Below, piece after piece: positions 1 to 8,438 of a stretch of DNA of 44,914 nucleotides; position 1 is the first letter of the stretch; each line of letters opens with the position of its first letter. The DNA is from Pseudomonadota bacterium (GTDB lineage Bacteria; Pseudomonadota; Alphaproteobacteria; Acetobacterales; Acetobacteraceae), in NCBI GenBank assembly GCA_021781835.1, contig JAJXWD010000022.1, positions 1 to 44,914 on the forward strand, in the 5' to 3' direction. The translations under genes and the position numbers were made by a program. The notes beneath the pieces are model-generated. The model was given only the letters and a program-made list of their open reading frames with translations, was not told the DNA's origin and ran no database searches.

Positions 1-1018
1 CCCGCCCGGCCTCGCCCGCGCGGGCCGCCTCCACGCCGGCATTGAGCGCCAGCAAATTGGTCTGGAAGGCGATTTCATCGATCACCCCGATGATCTGGCT
101 GATCTGGCGGCTCGACCCCTCGATCTGCCCCATCGCCGTCACCGCCTCGGTCACAATCCCGCCCGACTGCGCCGCCTCCTGGTGTGCCTCGGCCACCATG
201 CGCCGGGCCGCCACCGCGCCCTTGGCGGCCTCGGCCACGGTGCCGGTCACGCTGGCCAGGGCGCGGGCTGTCTGGGTCAAGGCGTGGCCGGTCTCATCGG
301 CGCCGCGTGCCAGATCGGCCGCCGCCTCATGCATCTCCCCGGCCTGGGCGCGCACGCTCTCGGTGCTTTGGCGCACCGCCCCCAGCGTGCTGCGCAGCGA
401 GGCCTGGGTGGCGTTGAAATCGGCGCGCAGCACCTCGTATTCCGGGGGAAACCGGCGGCTCAGATCATGGGCCAGATCGCCCTTGGCCAACGCCGAGAGC
501 CCGTCCGCCAGCGCGTCCACCATTTCGGTCTGCACCCTGGCCTGTGCCTCGCGCTCGGCGGCCATGGCGGCCTCGGCTTCCTTAATCGGCGTCAGATCCA
601 GCAGCGTCTCCACCACATAGCGTATCTGGCCATCGGGCGCGCGCAGCGGCCCGGCATCTATGCGCAAATAAAGCCGCCGCCCGCTCGGCAGGTCGCACCA
701 GTTTTGCGCCACCATGCGCCCCTCGGCGTCTTGCTGGTTGTTCTGGGCGTAAAGCCCGCCGGCCTTGTCGGTGGCGCCGCGCAGCACCAGATCGGCCAGG
801 CAAGGCCGCGCCGCCGGGTAAAATCCCCGCCAATGCTCGCGCGTTCCCATCACCTCGGCGGCTTTCAGCCCGGTCAGCGCCTCCACCGCCGGGTTCCAGC
901 ACGCCACGGCTCCGCTGGCATCGAGCACGAACATCGGCACCACCATATGGCCCAAAAACGCTTCAAACGGCAGCGGCACGGTCCCGTGGCCCTGCCTGGG
1001 CTTACGCCAGAACGCCAT
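1..1018 (-). CDS. Methyl-accepting chemotaxis protein, soluble, PAS-containing (C-terminus beyond window)
   Basis: This chemoreceptor signals to the CheA/CheW array. 339 codons are visible, reading from 1018 to the left edge. The order is a PAS sensor (about residues 20-140, with [18 protein letters not shown]), a HAMP-like stretch (about 165-205), then the long helical signalling domain with the hallmark [20 protein letters not shown] near residues 313-332. The protein continues past position 1, so the descending arm of the hairpin is missing here. No membrane segment precedes the PAS domain, which implies a cytoplasmic receptor. The ATG at 1018 is preceded by a very strong purine-rich ribosome binding site (GGAGGGAGGGG). 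The ligand is unknown; such PAS domains often bind haem or flavin, but no cofactor residue can be assigned. The family call is very secure. Confidence 0.93.
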   Translation of the reverse strand, partial: MAFWRKPRQGHGTVPLPFEAFLGHMVVPMFVLDASGAVACWNPAVEALTGLKAAEVMGTREHWRGFYPAARPCLADLVLRGATDKAGGLYAQNNQQDAEGRMVAQNWCDLPSGRRLYLRIDAGPLRAPDGQIRYVVETLLDLTPIKEAEAAMAAEREAQARVQTEMVDALADGLSALAKGDLAHDLSRRFPPEYEVLRADFNATQASLRSTLGAVRQSTESVRAQAGEMHEAAADLARGADETGHALTQTARALASVTGTVAEAAKGAVAARRMVAEAHQEAAQSGGIVTEAVTAMGQIEGSSRQISQIIGVIDEIAFQTNLLALNAGVEAARAGEAGR

Positions 1019-1128
1019 ATTTTCCCCTCCCTCCGCGGCACCGCGGGTTCTTCCGCCCTACCAAAGATAAATTTCCGCTTCACTAACGGCGCGTGACGCC
1101 GCCGCCAGCTTTGGGTATGGTGCCGGCC

Positions 1129-1542
1129 ATGTTCCGTATCCGCCCGTTCGCCGCCCTGCCCCTCCTGGCCCTGCCCCTGCTCGCCTCCTGCTCGGCCCTG
1201 ACCGAAACAGCCCAGCCCGCCCCGGAGGCACCGCGCGCGCCCTCCATCACCGAGGCCACGCTCAAACAAACGGAGCAAAACGCCTATTGGCGCGGTTTCG
1301 CGGCCGGGCGCCATTACCAGCTGGAAAAAGACGCCCACGCCGCCCCGGCCGACCTCACCCCCGCCACCCCAGACACCCCCACCGCCAGCACCGCCCCCGG
1401 CACCACGCCAGCCACCGGCGCGGCGCCCGCCACCACCGCCACCACCGCCGCCGCCAGCCCGCCGCCGCCCAGCCCGCCCAGCCCCCCCCGGCCGGGCAGC
1501 CTCTACAGGCCCAGCGGCGTCGCCCAGCCCTTGGGCAATTAG
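1129..1542 (+). CDS. Small Ala/Pro/Thr-rich lipoprotein, unknown function
   Basis: I do not recognise a family. From the ATG at 1129 the protein has 137 residues. It opens with a lipoprotein signal peptide (MFRIRPFAALPLLALPLLASC), with lipobox LLASC and the acylated Cys at residue 21. A short ordinary segment follows (about 22-75, including KQTEQNAYWRGFAAGRHYQLE), and then about 55 residues of low-complexity Pro/Ala/Thr. Upstream in-frame starts at 1093 (GTG) and 1117 (ATG) would only lengthen the region before the signal peptide, so 1129 is preferred. It is divergent from the chemoreceptor and 57 bp upstream of uup. The Pro-rich tail may span the periplasm or peptidoglycan; that is inference. 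Confidence 0.6.
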   Translation: MFRIRPFAALPLLALPLLASCSALTETAQPAPEAPRAPSITEATLKQTEQNAYWRGFAAGRHYQLEKDAHAAPADLTPATPDTPTASTAPGTTPATGAAPATTATTAAASPPPPSPPSPPRPGSLYRPSGVAQPLGN

Positions 1543-1599
1543 CCCTCACGGCCGTGCCGGGGGCTTGAGTCTCGGCGCCCAAGCGGGCACACAGCCCCC

Positions 1600-3402
1600 A
1601 TGGCCGCCCCCCCGCTTCTGCTGCTCGACCAAATTTCCCTCACCCTCGGCACCGTGCCCCTGCTGAGCCGTGCCGGCCTTTCGGTTGGCGCGGGCGAGCG
1701 CATCTGCCTGGTCGGGCGCAACGGCTCGGGCAAATCCACCCTGCTCAAAATCGCCTCGGGCGAGGTTTCGTTCGATTCGGGCACGCGCTTTCTCCAGCCC
1801 GGCGCCACCATGCGCTATCTGCCCCAAGAGCCCGACCTCTCAGCCTTCCCCTCGGTCATGGATTATGTGCTGGCCGGCCTCGGCCCCCATGACGACGAAT
1901 ACCGCGCCCGCTATCTGCTGGGCGAGCTGGGGCTCAAGGAAACGCTCAGCCCCGCCAACCTCTCGGGCGGCGAGGCGCGGCGCGCAGCGCTGGCGCGCAC
2001 CCTTGCCCCCACGCCCGACCTGCTGCTCCTCGACGAGCCGACCAACCATCTCGACCTGCCCGCCATCGAGTGGCTGGAATCCGAGCTGAAATCCCTCTCG
2101 AGCGGCCTCGTGCTCATCTCCCACGACCGCCGCTTCCTCGAGACCCTCTCGCGCGCCATGGTCTGGCTCGACCGCGGCGAGACCAGGCGCCTCGACAAGG
2201 GCTTCGCCCATTTCGAGGCCTGGCGCGACGAAATCCTGCTCCAGGAGGAGCTCGACTTCCACAAGCTCGGCCGCAAAATCGCCCGCGAGGAAGACTGGCT
2301 CCGCCACGGCGTCTCGGCGCGGCGCAAGCGCAACGTCAAGCGGCTGGGCAACCTGCACACGCTGCGCGCCCAAAAGCGCGATTATGTCCACAAGCTGGGC
2401 ACCGCCAAAATGGCCTCGCTCGAATCCGCCACCTCTGGCAAAATCGTCGCCGATCTCGACAATGTCTCCAAATCCTTCGGCGCGCGGCCGGTCATCTCCG
2501 CCCTCACGCTGCGCGTCCTGCGCGGCGACCGGCTGGGCATCGTCGGCCCCAACGGCGCGGGCAAATCCACCCTGCTCAAGCTCATCCTCGGCGAGCTGGA
2601 GGCCGACACCGGCACCATCAGGCGCGGCACCGCGCTCGAAATCGTCACGCTCGACCAAAAGCGCGCCACCCTCGACCCCGACACCTCCCTCGCCGACACG
2701 CTGACCGGCGGCAAATCGGACCTCGTGGTCATTGGCGGCCAAAGCCGCCACGTCATCGGCTACATGAAGGATTTCCTCTTCAAGCCCGAACAGGCGCGCA
2801 CCCCCGTCGGCACGCTCTCGGGCGGCGAGCGCGGGCGGCTGCTGCTGGCCAAGGCCCTCACCCTGCCCTCCAACCTGCTGGTGCTCGACGAGCCGACCAA
2901 CGATCTCGACCTCGAAACCCTCGACCTGCTGGAAGAGTTGCTGGCCGACTACCAGGGCACCGTCATCACCGTCTCCCATGACCGTGACTTCCTCGACCGC
3001 GTGGCCACCTCCGTGCTGGTCTCCGAGGGGGAAGGCAAATGGCTCGAATATGCCGGCGGCTACGCCGACATGCTGGCCCAGCGCGGCGCCGCGCCCGGCG
3101 CGCCCACCGCCCGCCCCGAGAAAAAACCCGCCCCCAAACCAGCCCAGCCCAGCCCGTCAGCCTCCCCCGCCGCGCGCAAGATCTCCTTCAAGGAGATGCA
3201 TGAGCTGAAAACCCTGACCGCCGACATCGACAAGCTCCAGCGCGAGGTGCAAGCCACCGAAGCCCAGCTCGCCACCCCCGGCCTGTACGAAAAAGACCCC
3301 AAGACATTCACCACCGCCTCCCAGTCCCTGGGCAAGCTCCAAGAGCGCCTGGCCCAGGCCGAGGAGCGCTGGCTCGAGCTGGAAATGCTCAAGGAAGGCT
3401 GA
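1600..3402 (+). CDS. uup: ABC-F family ATPase, Uup type
   Basis: This is a 600-residue soluble protein with two ABC ATPase domains and no membrane domain. Domain 1 has Walker A GRNGSGKS (about 39-47), signature LSGGE and Walker B LLLLDEPTNHLD. Domain 2 has Walker A GPNGAGKS (316-323), signature LSGGE and Walker B LVLDEPTNDLD. The inter-ABC linker is rich in Arg/Lys (SARRKRNVKRL), as in ABC-F proteins that bind the ribosome. A Pro-rich hinge leads to a C-terminal coiled coil (about 535-600, KEMHELKTLTADIDKLQREV), the part that distinguishes Uup from EttA or YheS. Members of the family act at the ribosome or on branched DNA intermediates. The gene is followed immediately by an intrinsic terminator. 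Confidence 0.9.
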   Translation: MAAPPLLLLDQISLTLGTVPLLSRAGLSVGAGERICLVGRNGSGKSTLLKIASGEVSFDSGTRFLQPGATMRYLPQEPDLSAFPSVMDYVLAGLGPHDDEYRARYLLGELGLKETLSPANLSGGEARRAALARTLAPTPDLLLLDEPTNHLDLPAIEWLESELKSLSSGLVLISHDRRFLETLSRAMVWLDRGETRRLDKGFAHFEAWRDEILLQEELDFHKLGRKIAREEDWLRHGVSARRKRNVKRLGNLHTLRAQKRDYVHKLGTAKMASLESATSGKIVADLDNVSKSFGARPVISALTLRVLRGDRLGIVGPNGAGKSTLLKLILGELEADTGTIRRGTALEIVTLDQKRATLDPDTSLADTLTGGKSDLVVIGGQSRHVIGYMKDFLFKPEQARTPVGTLSGGERGRLLLAKALTLPSNLLVLDEPTNDLDLETLDLLEELLADYQGTVITVSHDRDFLDRVATSVLVSEGEGKWLEYAGGYADMLAQRGAAPGAPTARPEKKPAPKPAQPSPSASPAARKISFKEMHELKTLTADIDKLQREVQATEAQLATPGLYEKDPKTFTTASQSLGKLQERLAQAEERWLELEMLKEG

Positions 3403-3412
3403 GCGCCAACAC

Positions 3413-3441
3413 AAAAACCCCCGCCACGGCGGGGGTTTTTT
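3413..3441 (+). terminator. Intrinsic terminator of uup
   Basis: A perfect 8-bp GC stem (CCCCCGCC at 3418-3425, GGCGGGGG at 3428-3435) with a 2-nt loop is followed by six T residues. Five A residues lie upstream, so it could also act on the opposite strand. It begins 11 bp after the uup stop. A copy of the dispersed element begins at the last T of the run. Confidence 0.88.
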
Positions 3442-3544
3442 AGATCGATATTGGTTTAGATTGCGTCGACAGACGCAAGCTAAACCAATGAAATTGATCG
3501 TTAAATATGCTTAGAGCGGGGGCGTCATAATGCATCCCGCTCTA
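3441..3544 (-). mobile_element. MITE-like two-hairpin element, copy 1
   Basis: This 104-bp copy of a dispersed element has ends TAGATC and GCTCTA. It holds hairpin A (3450-3489: ATTGGTTTAG arms around a perfect inner stem TTGCGTC/GACGCAA) and hairpin B (3512-3544: TAGAGCGGG and CCCGCTCTA arms). Relative to copies 3 and 4 it is inverted. It abuts the uup terminator on the left and lies 60 bp from the stop of the DUF3035 gene on the right. No direct repeat flanks it. It contains no open reading frame of its own. Confidence 0.82.
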
Positions 3545-3604
3545 ACAGTCGCATACCCCCCGGACCAGCCCGCTCAGCGCCGGCCCGGCAAGAGCCTCAT
3601 GCGT

Positions 3605-4171
3605 TCAAAAAGAGTTCAGCAGCTTGTGCCAAAAGCCGGCGGGCTGCACGGGGGCCTGCTGGGGCGTCGCGCCCTGGGTCACGGGCAGGCCCAGCGCCTC
3701 GTTCTGCTGCAGGCGCTTGGCCTCGGCGCTGGCATCCACCACCTGGTCGCTGCCCTCGCCCTGGCCTTCGAGCTTGGCCACAAACCCGGCGGGGCGCGAG
3801 GCCACCAGCGCGTTCTGGTTCACCTGCTCGCGGATACCGGCGGGCGGCGTCGGGCCGGCCTCGTTCAGCAGCTCCTGCGCGCCGGCGGTCGCGCCGCCGG
3901 TCGGCGCGCCCACGGCCTGCTGGGGCACCAGCGCGGCTTCGCCCAGCGTGGCGGCATCCTGCTCCTGGGTGGGCGCCTGGCCGGGGTTGGGCGCGGGCAG
4001 CTGGCCCAGTTCGGGCGGCAGCGACAGCGGCGGCTCCTCGCCCACCTGAAACGCGTCAGGCGGATTGGCTTCCAGCCCGAAATCCTGTTTGACTTGGTGG
4101 GAGCAGCCGGCCAGCAGGGTGGCGGCGGCGAGGGTCAGGGCGGCGGTGCGCACGGGGCGGATCAGGGTCAT
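3605..4171 (-). CDS. DUF3035-type lipoprotein
   Basis: This is a 188-residue lipoprotein precursor. Its signal peptide MTLIRPVRTAALTLAAATLLAGC carries lipobox LAGC with Cys23. The mature N-terminus (QDFGLEANPPDAFQVGEEPPLSLPPEL) matches the DUF3035 family of alphaproteobacteria, where a conserved 'PDEF/PDAF.V....PL..PP' block follows the lipid anchor. The remainder is Gln/Ala/Pro-rich and probably unstructured. It follows lspA with about 9 bp between them, so the lipoprotein is encoded next to the signal peptidase that would process it. Its function is not known. It is the last gene of the ribF-ileS-lspA operon. Confidence 0.75.
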   Translation of the reverse strand: MTLIRPVRTAALTLAAATLLAGCSHQVKQDFGLEANPPDAFQVGEEPPLSLPPELGQLPAPNPGQAPTQEQDAATLGEAALVPQQAVGAPTGGATAGAQELLNEAGPTPPAGIREQVNQNALVASRPAGFVAKLEGQGEGSDQVVDASAEAKRLQQNEALGLPVTQGATPQQAPVQPAGFWHKLLNSF

Positions 4172-4180
4172 GGCGTCTTC

Positions 4181-4672
4181 CTATCTCTCCCCGCCGTCTT
4201 GGGCAACGGGGGGGCGGGCGAGCAGATTTTCGATCATCAGCACCAGCACCCCGCACACAATGGCCGAATCACCAACATTGAACACCCAAGGGTAATAAAG
4301 CGCGCCGAAATGGGCCTGCAAAAAATCCACCACCGCGCCAAAGCGCACCCGGTCGATGACATTGCCAACCGCGCCCCCGGCAATGGCGCCCACGGCAATG
4401 GTCACCACCCAGCCTTGCGCCCGCCACATCCAGGCGAGCAGCGCCAGCACGGCCAGGCTGGCGATGGCGGCAAACACAAACCGCCCGCCCGCGCCGGCAA
4501 ACATGCCAAAGGTAATGCCATGGTTCCACACCAGCACGAGGTTGAGCACCGGCCCCGCGCGCACCACCTGGCCGCTCTGCAAATCCAGCGGCCCCAGCGC
4601 CAGCGCCTTGCTCAGCTGGTCGGCCAGCACCACCAGCACAAAGGCCAGCCCTCCGGCGATCCGGCGTTTCAT
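4181..4672 (-). CDS. lspA: Lipoprotein signal peptidase (signal peptidase II)
   Basis: LspA is an inner-membrane aspartyl protease that removes the signal peptide from prolipoproteins after lipidation. The 163-residue protein has the expected four hydrophobic segments and both catalytic aspartates: NVIDR and FNVGDSAI near the C-terminus. The start chosen is the ATG at 4672 (MKRRIAGG), which overlaps the ileS stop as ATGA and implies translational coupling. A start 24 bp upstream (4696) would lie inside ileS and adds residues without family support. The ileS-lspA arrangement is common in proteobacteria. Likely substrates in this window include MlaA and the DUF3035 protein. Confidence 0.93.
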   Translation of the reverse strand: MKRRIAGGLAFVLVVLADQLSKALALGPLDLQSGQVVRAGPVLNLVLVWNHGITFGMFAGAGGRFVFAAIASLAVLALLAWMWRAQGWVVTIAVGAIAGGAVGNVIDRVRFGAVVDFLQAHFGALYYPWVFNVGDSAIVCGVLVLMIENLLARPPVAQDGGER

Positions 4673-7416
4673 ACCGCCTCGCAGCAACGCGCGCACAGCG
4701 TCGGATGGCCTTCATTCGCGCCCACTTCGGGCAGCACCTTCCAGCAGCGTTCGCATTTCTCGCCCATGGCCTTCACCGCCCCCGCCGCCTCGCCAAACAC
4801 GGCCGAGGAGGTAATGCAGATCTCCGCCCAAAACCCAACATCGGCCCGCAGCGCCCGGGCCGTCTCGCCCAGCACCGCCTCGGCCTGCAACGAAGACCCA
4901 ATCACCTTCTCCACCCGCATGCGCTCAATGGCCCCCGTCACCTTCAGCCGCTCGGCGCGGATGGCGCCAAACGCCTCCGCCAGCGCCTCGTCGCGCCAGC
5001 TCTCCGGCACCTCGGGAAACGCCTCCAGATGCACGCTGGCCTCATCGCCATGGCGCGCCATCCAGGCTTCCTCGGCGGTAAAGGGCAGCGCGGGCGCCAG
5101 CCACGTGGTCAGGGCGCGCAGCAAAACATCCAAAAAGCTCCGGCAGGCCCGGCGCGTGGCGCTCGCGGGCGCGTCGCAATAGAGGCTGTCCTTCCTGATA
5201 TCGAAGTAAAACGCCGAGAGGTCGGTGGCGCAAAAATGATGAATGGCCGGGTACACGCCGGTCCAGTCATGGCTCTCCACCGCCATCCTCACCTTCTGGT
5301 TCAGCTCCCACAGCCGGTGCAGCAAAAACCGCTCAAGCTCGGGAAACGCCGCCTCGGCCACGCGCTCATCCTCGTCAAACCCATCGAGCGAGCCCAGAAT
5401 CCAGCGCAGGGAATTGCGCAGCCGGCGGTAAAGCTCGGCCTGCTGCTTCAAAATCTCCGGGCCGATGCGCAAATCCTCGGACGTGTCCGCATTCATCACC
5501 CACAGGCGCAAAATATCGGCGCCGAACTTGTCGTTCACCTCCTGCGGCGCGGTCACATTGCCGAGCGACTTCGACATTTTCCGCCCCTGCTCATCGAGCA
5601 CGAAACCATCGGTGACGATGGTCTTGAACGGCGCCGCGCCGCGCGTGCCCACGGCCTCGAGCAGCGAGGCCTGAAACCACCCGCGATGCTGGTCCGAGCC
5701 TTCCAGATACACATCCGCCGGGGTCTTCATCCCGCGCGCCTCGAGCACGAAGGCATGGGTCGAGCCCGACTCGAACCACACATCCACCACATCGAAAATC
5801 TGCTCATAATCGTCGGGGTTGCGCTCAGGCCCCAAAAAGTCGCTGGCCGGGCGGGCATACCAGGCATCGGCGCCCTCGGCGGTGAAAATCTCCACCACCC
5901 GCGCCACCACGGCCGCGTCGCGCAGCGGCTCATGGGTGCGCTTATCGACAAAAATGGCAATCGGCACGCCCCAGGCCCTCTGGCGCGAGATGCACCAATC
6001 GGGCCGCGTCTCCACCATCGCGCCAATGCGGTTGCGCCCGATCTCGGGCACGAACCTGGTCTCCGCAATCGCCCGCAAGGCCTTTTCCCTGATCCGGTCC
6101 GCGCCATCCATGGCAATGAACCATTGCGCCGTGGCGCGGTAAATCAGCGGCGCCTTGGAGCGCCAGGAATGCGGATAGGAATGGAGGAACTCGTTCCTCT
6201 GCAACAGCGCCCCGGCCTGGGTCAGCGCCGCGCACACCGGGTCGGCGGCCTTGTACACATGCAAGCCCCCAAACAGCGGCACGCTGGCATAATAGCTGCC
6301 GTCATCGGCCACCGTGTCGGGCACGTTAATGCCATGCGCCTTGCACAGCGCGAAATCGTCCTCGCCATGGCCCGGCGCCATATGCACAATGCCGGTGCCC
6401 GCCTCCATGGTCACAAACTCGCCCAGCATCAGCGGCACCGTGAAATCATACCCGGCATCGGCCTTGGCGAGCGGATGGCGAAACCGCATCCCCTCCATCT
6501 CGCGCCCCGGAAACACCCGCACGATCTGGTGCGCGCTCACGCCCACCTTGGCGCAAAACTCCTCCAGCAGCTCCTTCGAGACAATCAGCCGCTCGCCCGC
6601 CACCGCCAGGCTGCCCTCGGCCACCGCGCTCACCTCGATCAGCGCGTAGTCCAGCTCATGCCCGGCCGCCAGGCCGCGATTGCCCGGAATCGTCCAGGGC
6701 GTGGTGGTCCAGATCACCACGCAAGCCCCGGCAAACGGCCCGTCCTCGGCCCGGAACCGCACATAAATCGCGGTATCCTTCTTGTCGTGATACTCAACCT
6801 CGGCTTCCGCCAGGGCGGTCTTTTCCACCGGGCTCCACATCACCGGGCGCAACCCGCGATAAAGCGCGCCATTGAGCAAAAACCGCCCAATCTCGCCGGC
6901 AATCAACGCCTCCGAGGCAAAATCCATGGTCGCATAGCGGTTGGCCCAGTCACCGGCCACGCCCAGGCGCTGAAACTCCGCCGACTGCACATCCAGCCAA
7001 TGCTGCGCATACTCCCGGCATTGCTTGCGAAATTCCAGCACCGGCACCTGGTCTTTATCCAGCTTCCTGGCCCGGTACTGCTCCTCCACCTTCCACTCGA
7101 TCGGCAGCCCATGGCAGTCCCAGCCGGGAATGTAATCGGCATCGCGCCCCGCCATCTGCTGCGCGCGGTTGATGACATCCTTGTGAATCTTGTTCAGCGC
7201 GTGGCCGATATGGAGGTTGCCATTGGCATAAGGCGGGCCGTCATGCAGCACAAAGCCGGGCCGCCCCTTGGCCGCCGCGCGCAGCCTGCCCCACAGCCCC
7301 ATCTCCGCCCAGCGCGCCAGCATCTCGGGCTCGCGCTTGGGCAGTTCGCCGCGCATGGGAAACGCCGTGCGCGGCAAAAACACGCTGGCTTTATAATCGG
7401 GCTTGGCTTCGCTCAT
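4669..7416 (-). CDS. ileS: Isoleucyl-tRNA synthetase
   Basis: This is a 915-residue class Ia aminoacyl-tRNA synthetase. The HIGH signature appears as GNLHIGHALNK (residues 69-72 for HIGH), and KMSKS lies at about 613-617 (GRKMSKSLGN). Between them is the CP1 editing domain, which includes TTTPWTIPGNRG. The C-terminus carries a four-Cys zinc site (CERCW and CARC). Length and domain order are those of the bacterial short-type enzyme. It sits 21 bp after ribF and overlaps lspA by 4 bp, so it belongs to the ribF-ileS-lspA operon. Nothing is unusual about it. Confidence 0.97.
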   Translation of the reverse strand: MSEAKPDYKASVFLPRTAFPMRGELPKREPEMLARWAEMGLWGRLRAAAKGRPGFVLHDGPPYANGNLHIGHALNKIHKDVINRAQQMAGRDADYIPGWDCHGLPIEWKVEEQYRARKLDKDQVPVLEFRKQCREYAQHWLDVQSAEFQRLGVAGDWANRYATMDFASEALIAGEIGRFLLNGALYRGLRPVMWSPVEKTALAEAEVEYHDKKDTAIYVRFRAEDGPFAGACVVIWTTTPWTIPGNRGLAAGHELDYALIEVSAVAEGSLAVAGERLIVSKELLEEFCAKVGVSAHQIVRVFPGREMEGMRFRHPLAKADAGYDFTVPLMLGEFVTMEAGTGIVHMAPGHGEDDFALCKAHGINVPDTVADDGSYYASVPLFGGLHVYKAADPVCAALTQAGALLQRNEFLHSYPHSWRSKAPLIYRATAQWFIAMDGADRIREKALRAIAETRFVPEIGRNRIGAMVETRPDWCISRQRAWGVPIAIFVDKRTHEPLRDAAVVARVVEIFTAEGADAWYARPASDFLGPERNPDDYEQIFDVVDVWFESGSTHAFVLEARGMKTPADVYLEGSDQHRGWFQASLLEAVGTRGAAPFKTIVTDGFVLDEQGRKMSKSLGNVTAPQEVNDKFGADILRLWVMNADTSEDLRIGPEILKQQAELYRRLRNSLRWILGSLDGFDEDERVAEAAFPELERFLLHRLWELNQKVRMAVESHDWTGVYPAIHHFCATDLSAFYFDIRKDSLYCDAPASATRRACRSFLDVLLRALTTWLAPALPFTAEEAWMARHGDEASVHLEAFPEVPESWRDEALAEAFGAIRAERLKVTGAIERMRVEKVIGSSLQAEAVLGETARALRADVGFWAEICITSSAVFGEAAGAVKAMGEKCERCWKVLPEVGANEGHPTLCARCCEAV

Positions 7417-7437
7417 AATCTCAACTCATCTCCACAA

Positions 7438-8361
7438 TCACGGATGGCTGGCGAAAAACGCCCGGGCCGCCCGCGCGTCCGTATCTATCTGGGCTTTGAG
7501 GGCTTGGAAACTCTCGAATTTCTGTTCTTCCCGCAAAAACGCATGCAGGGCCACGCTCAGCTCCACCCCGTACAGATCGCCCTCATAGTCAAAAAAATGT
7601 GCTTCCAGCCTCGGCTCGGTGCCGCCCACGGTGGGCCGCAGCCCGATATTGGCCACGCCCCGCACGCGCGCGCCGTCAATGGCCGCGCTCACCGCATACA
7701 CGCCCCTCAGCGGCTCCAGATGCCGCCCCAGCGCGATGTTGGCGGTGGGAATCCCAATGGTCCGCCCGCGCTTGTCGCCATGCACCACCACGCCCCTGAT
7801 GGTGTGCGGATGCCCGAGCAAAGCCGCCGCGCGCTCCGGGTAGCCATCCTGCAACAGCCGCCTGATCCGGCTCGAAGAAATCGGCCCCTCGGCGTCGCAC
7901 AGCTGGGGCACCACCGAGAGCCCCATGCCCAGCGCCTCGGCGCGGTGGGCCAGATACGCCACATCCCCGCCCCGCCGGTGGCCAAAGGCAAAATCCCCCC
8001 CGCAGGCCAGATGCACGGCGCCCAGCCCCTCATGGAGCACCTCCTCCACGAACTGCGCGGCGCTCAAATGCGAAAACGCCGCGTCGAACGGAATTTCATA
8101 AAGCCGCTCCACCCCCAGCGCCGCCAGCGCATGGGCGCGCTCGGCGGCCAGGGTCAGCCGGAAGGCCGGATCCTGCGGGCGGAAAAACTCCCGCGGGTGC
8201 GGCTCAAAGGTCAGCACCGCGCGCGGCAAATCCGGCCGCGCCCCATGCAGCGCGCGCAGCACGGCCTCGTGCCCCTTATGCACGCCATCGAAATTGCCCA
8301 GCGCCACGGCGGCGCCCCTGGCCTCACGCGGCAATCCCCGCCAGTCGGTATAAATCTTCAT
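7438..8361 (-). CDS. ribF: Bifunctional riboflavin kinase / FAD synthetase
   Basis: RibF converts riboflavin to FMN and FMN to FAD. The 307-residue protein has an N-terminal nucleotidyltransferase domain with GNFDGVHKGH (residues 22-31) and the ISSSRIR motif, followed by the riboflavin kinase domain with the GDKRGRTIGIPTANI motif. I take the ATG at 8361 (MKIYTDWRGLP) as the start. A longer frame opens at 8424 but would run into the region upstream of the divergent gene and has no family support. It is the first gene of the ribF-ileS-lspA-DUF3035 transcription unit and diverges from the DUF2125 gene, with 77 bp between starts. Confidence 0.95.
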   Translation of the reverse strand: MKIYTDWRGLPREARGAAVALGNFDGVHKGHEAVLRALHGARPDLPRAVLTFEPHPREFFRPQDPAFRLTLAAERAHALAALGVERLYEIPFDAAFSHLSAAQFVEEVLHEGLGAVHLACGGDFAFGHRRGGDVAYLAHRAEALGMGLSVVPQLCDAEGPISSSRIRRLLQDGYPERAAALLGHPHTIRGVVVHGDKRGRTIGIPTANIALGRHLEPLRGVYAVSAAIDGARVRGVANIGLRPTVGGTEPRLEAHFFDYEGDLYGVELSVALHAFLREEQKFESFQALKAQIDTDARAARAFFASHP

Positions 8362-8438
8362 GGTCCTGAGAAACCCCCACACTTGGCCGCCGGTCAAGTG
8401 TGGGGCAAAAGAGACAGGCAACAAAACGGAGTCCGGCC

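Noticed and set aside
3441-3544. Element copies considered as Tc1/IS630-type MITEs with TA target duplication.
   Set aside because: The ends beyond TAGA do not form matching terminal repeats, and copy 3 shows a 5-bp duplication outside the TA, which fits better.
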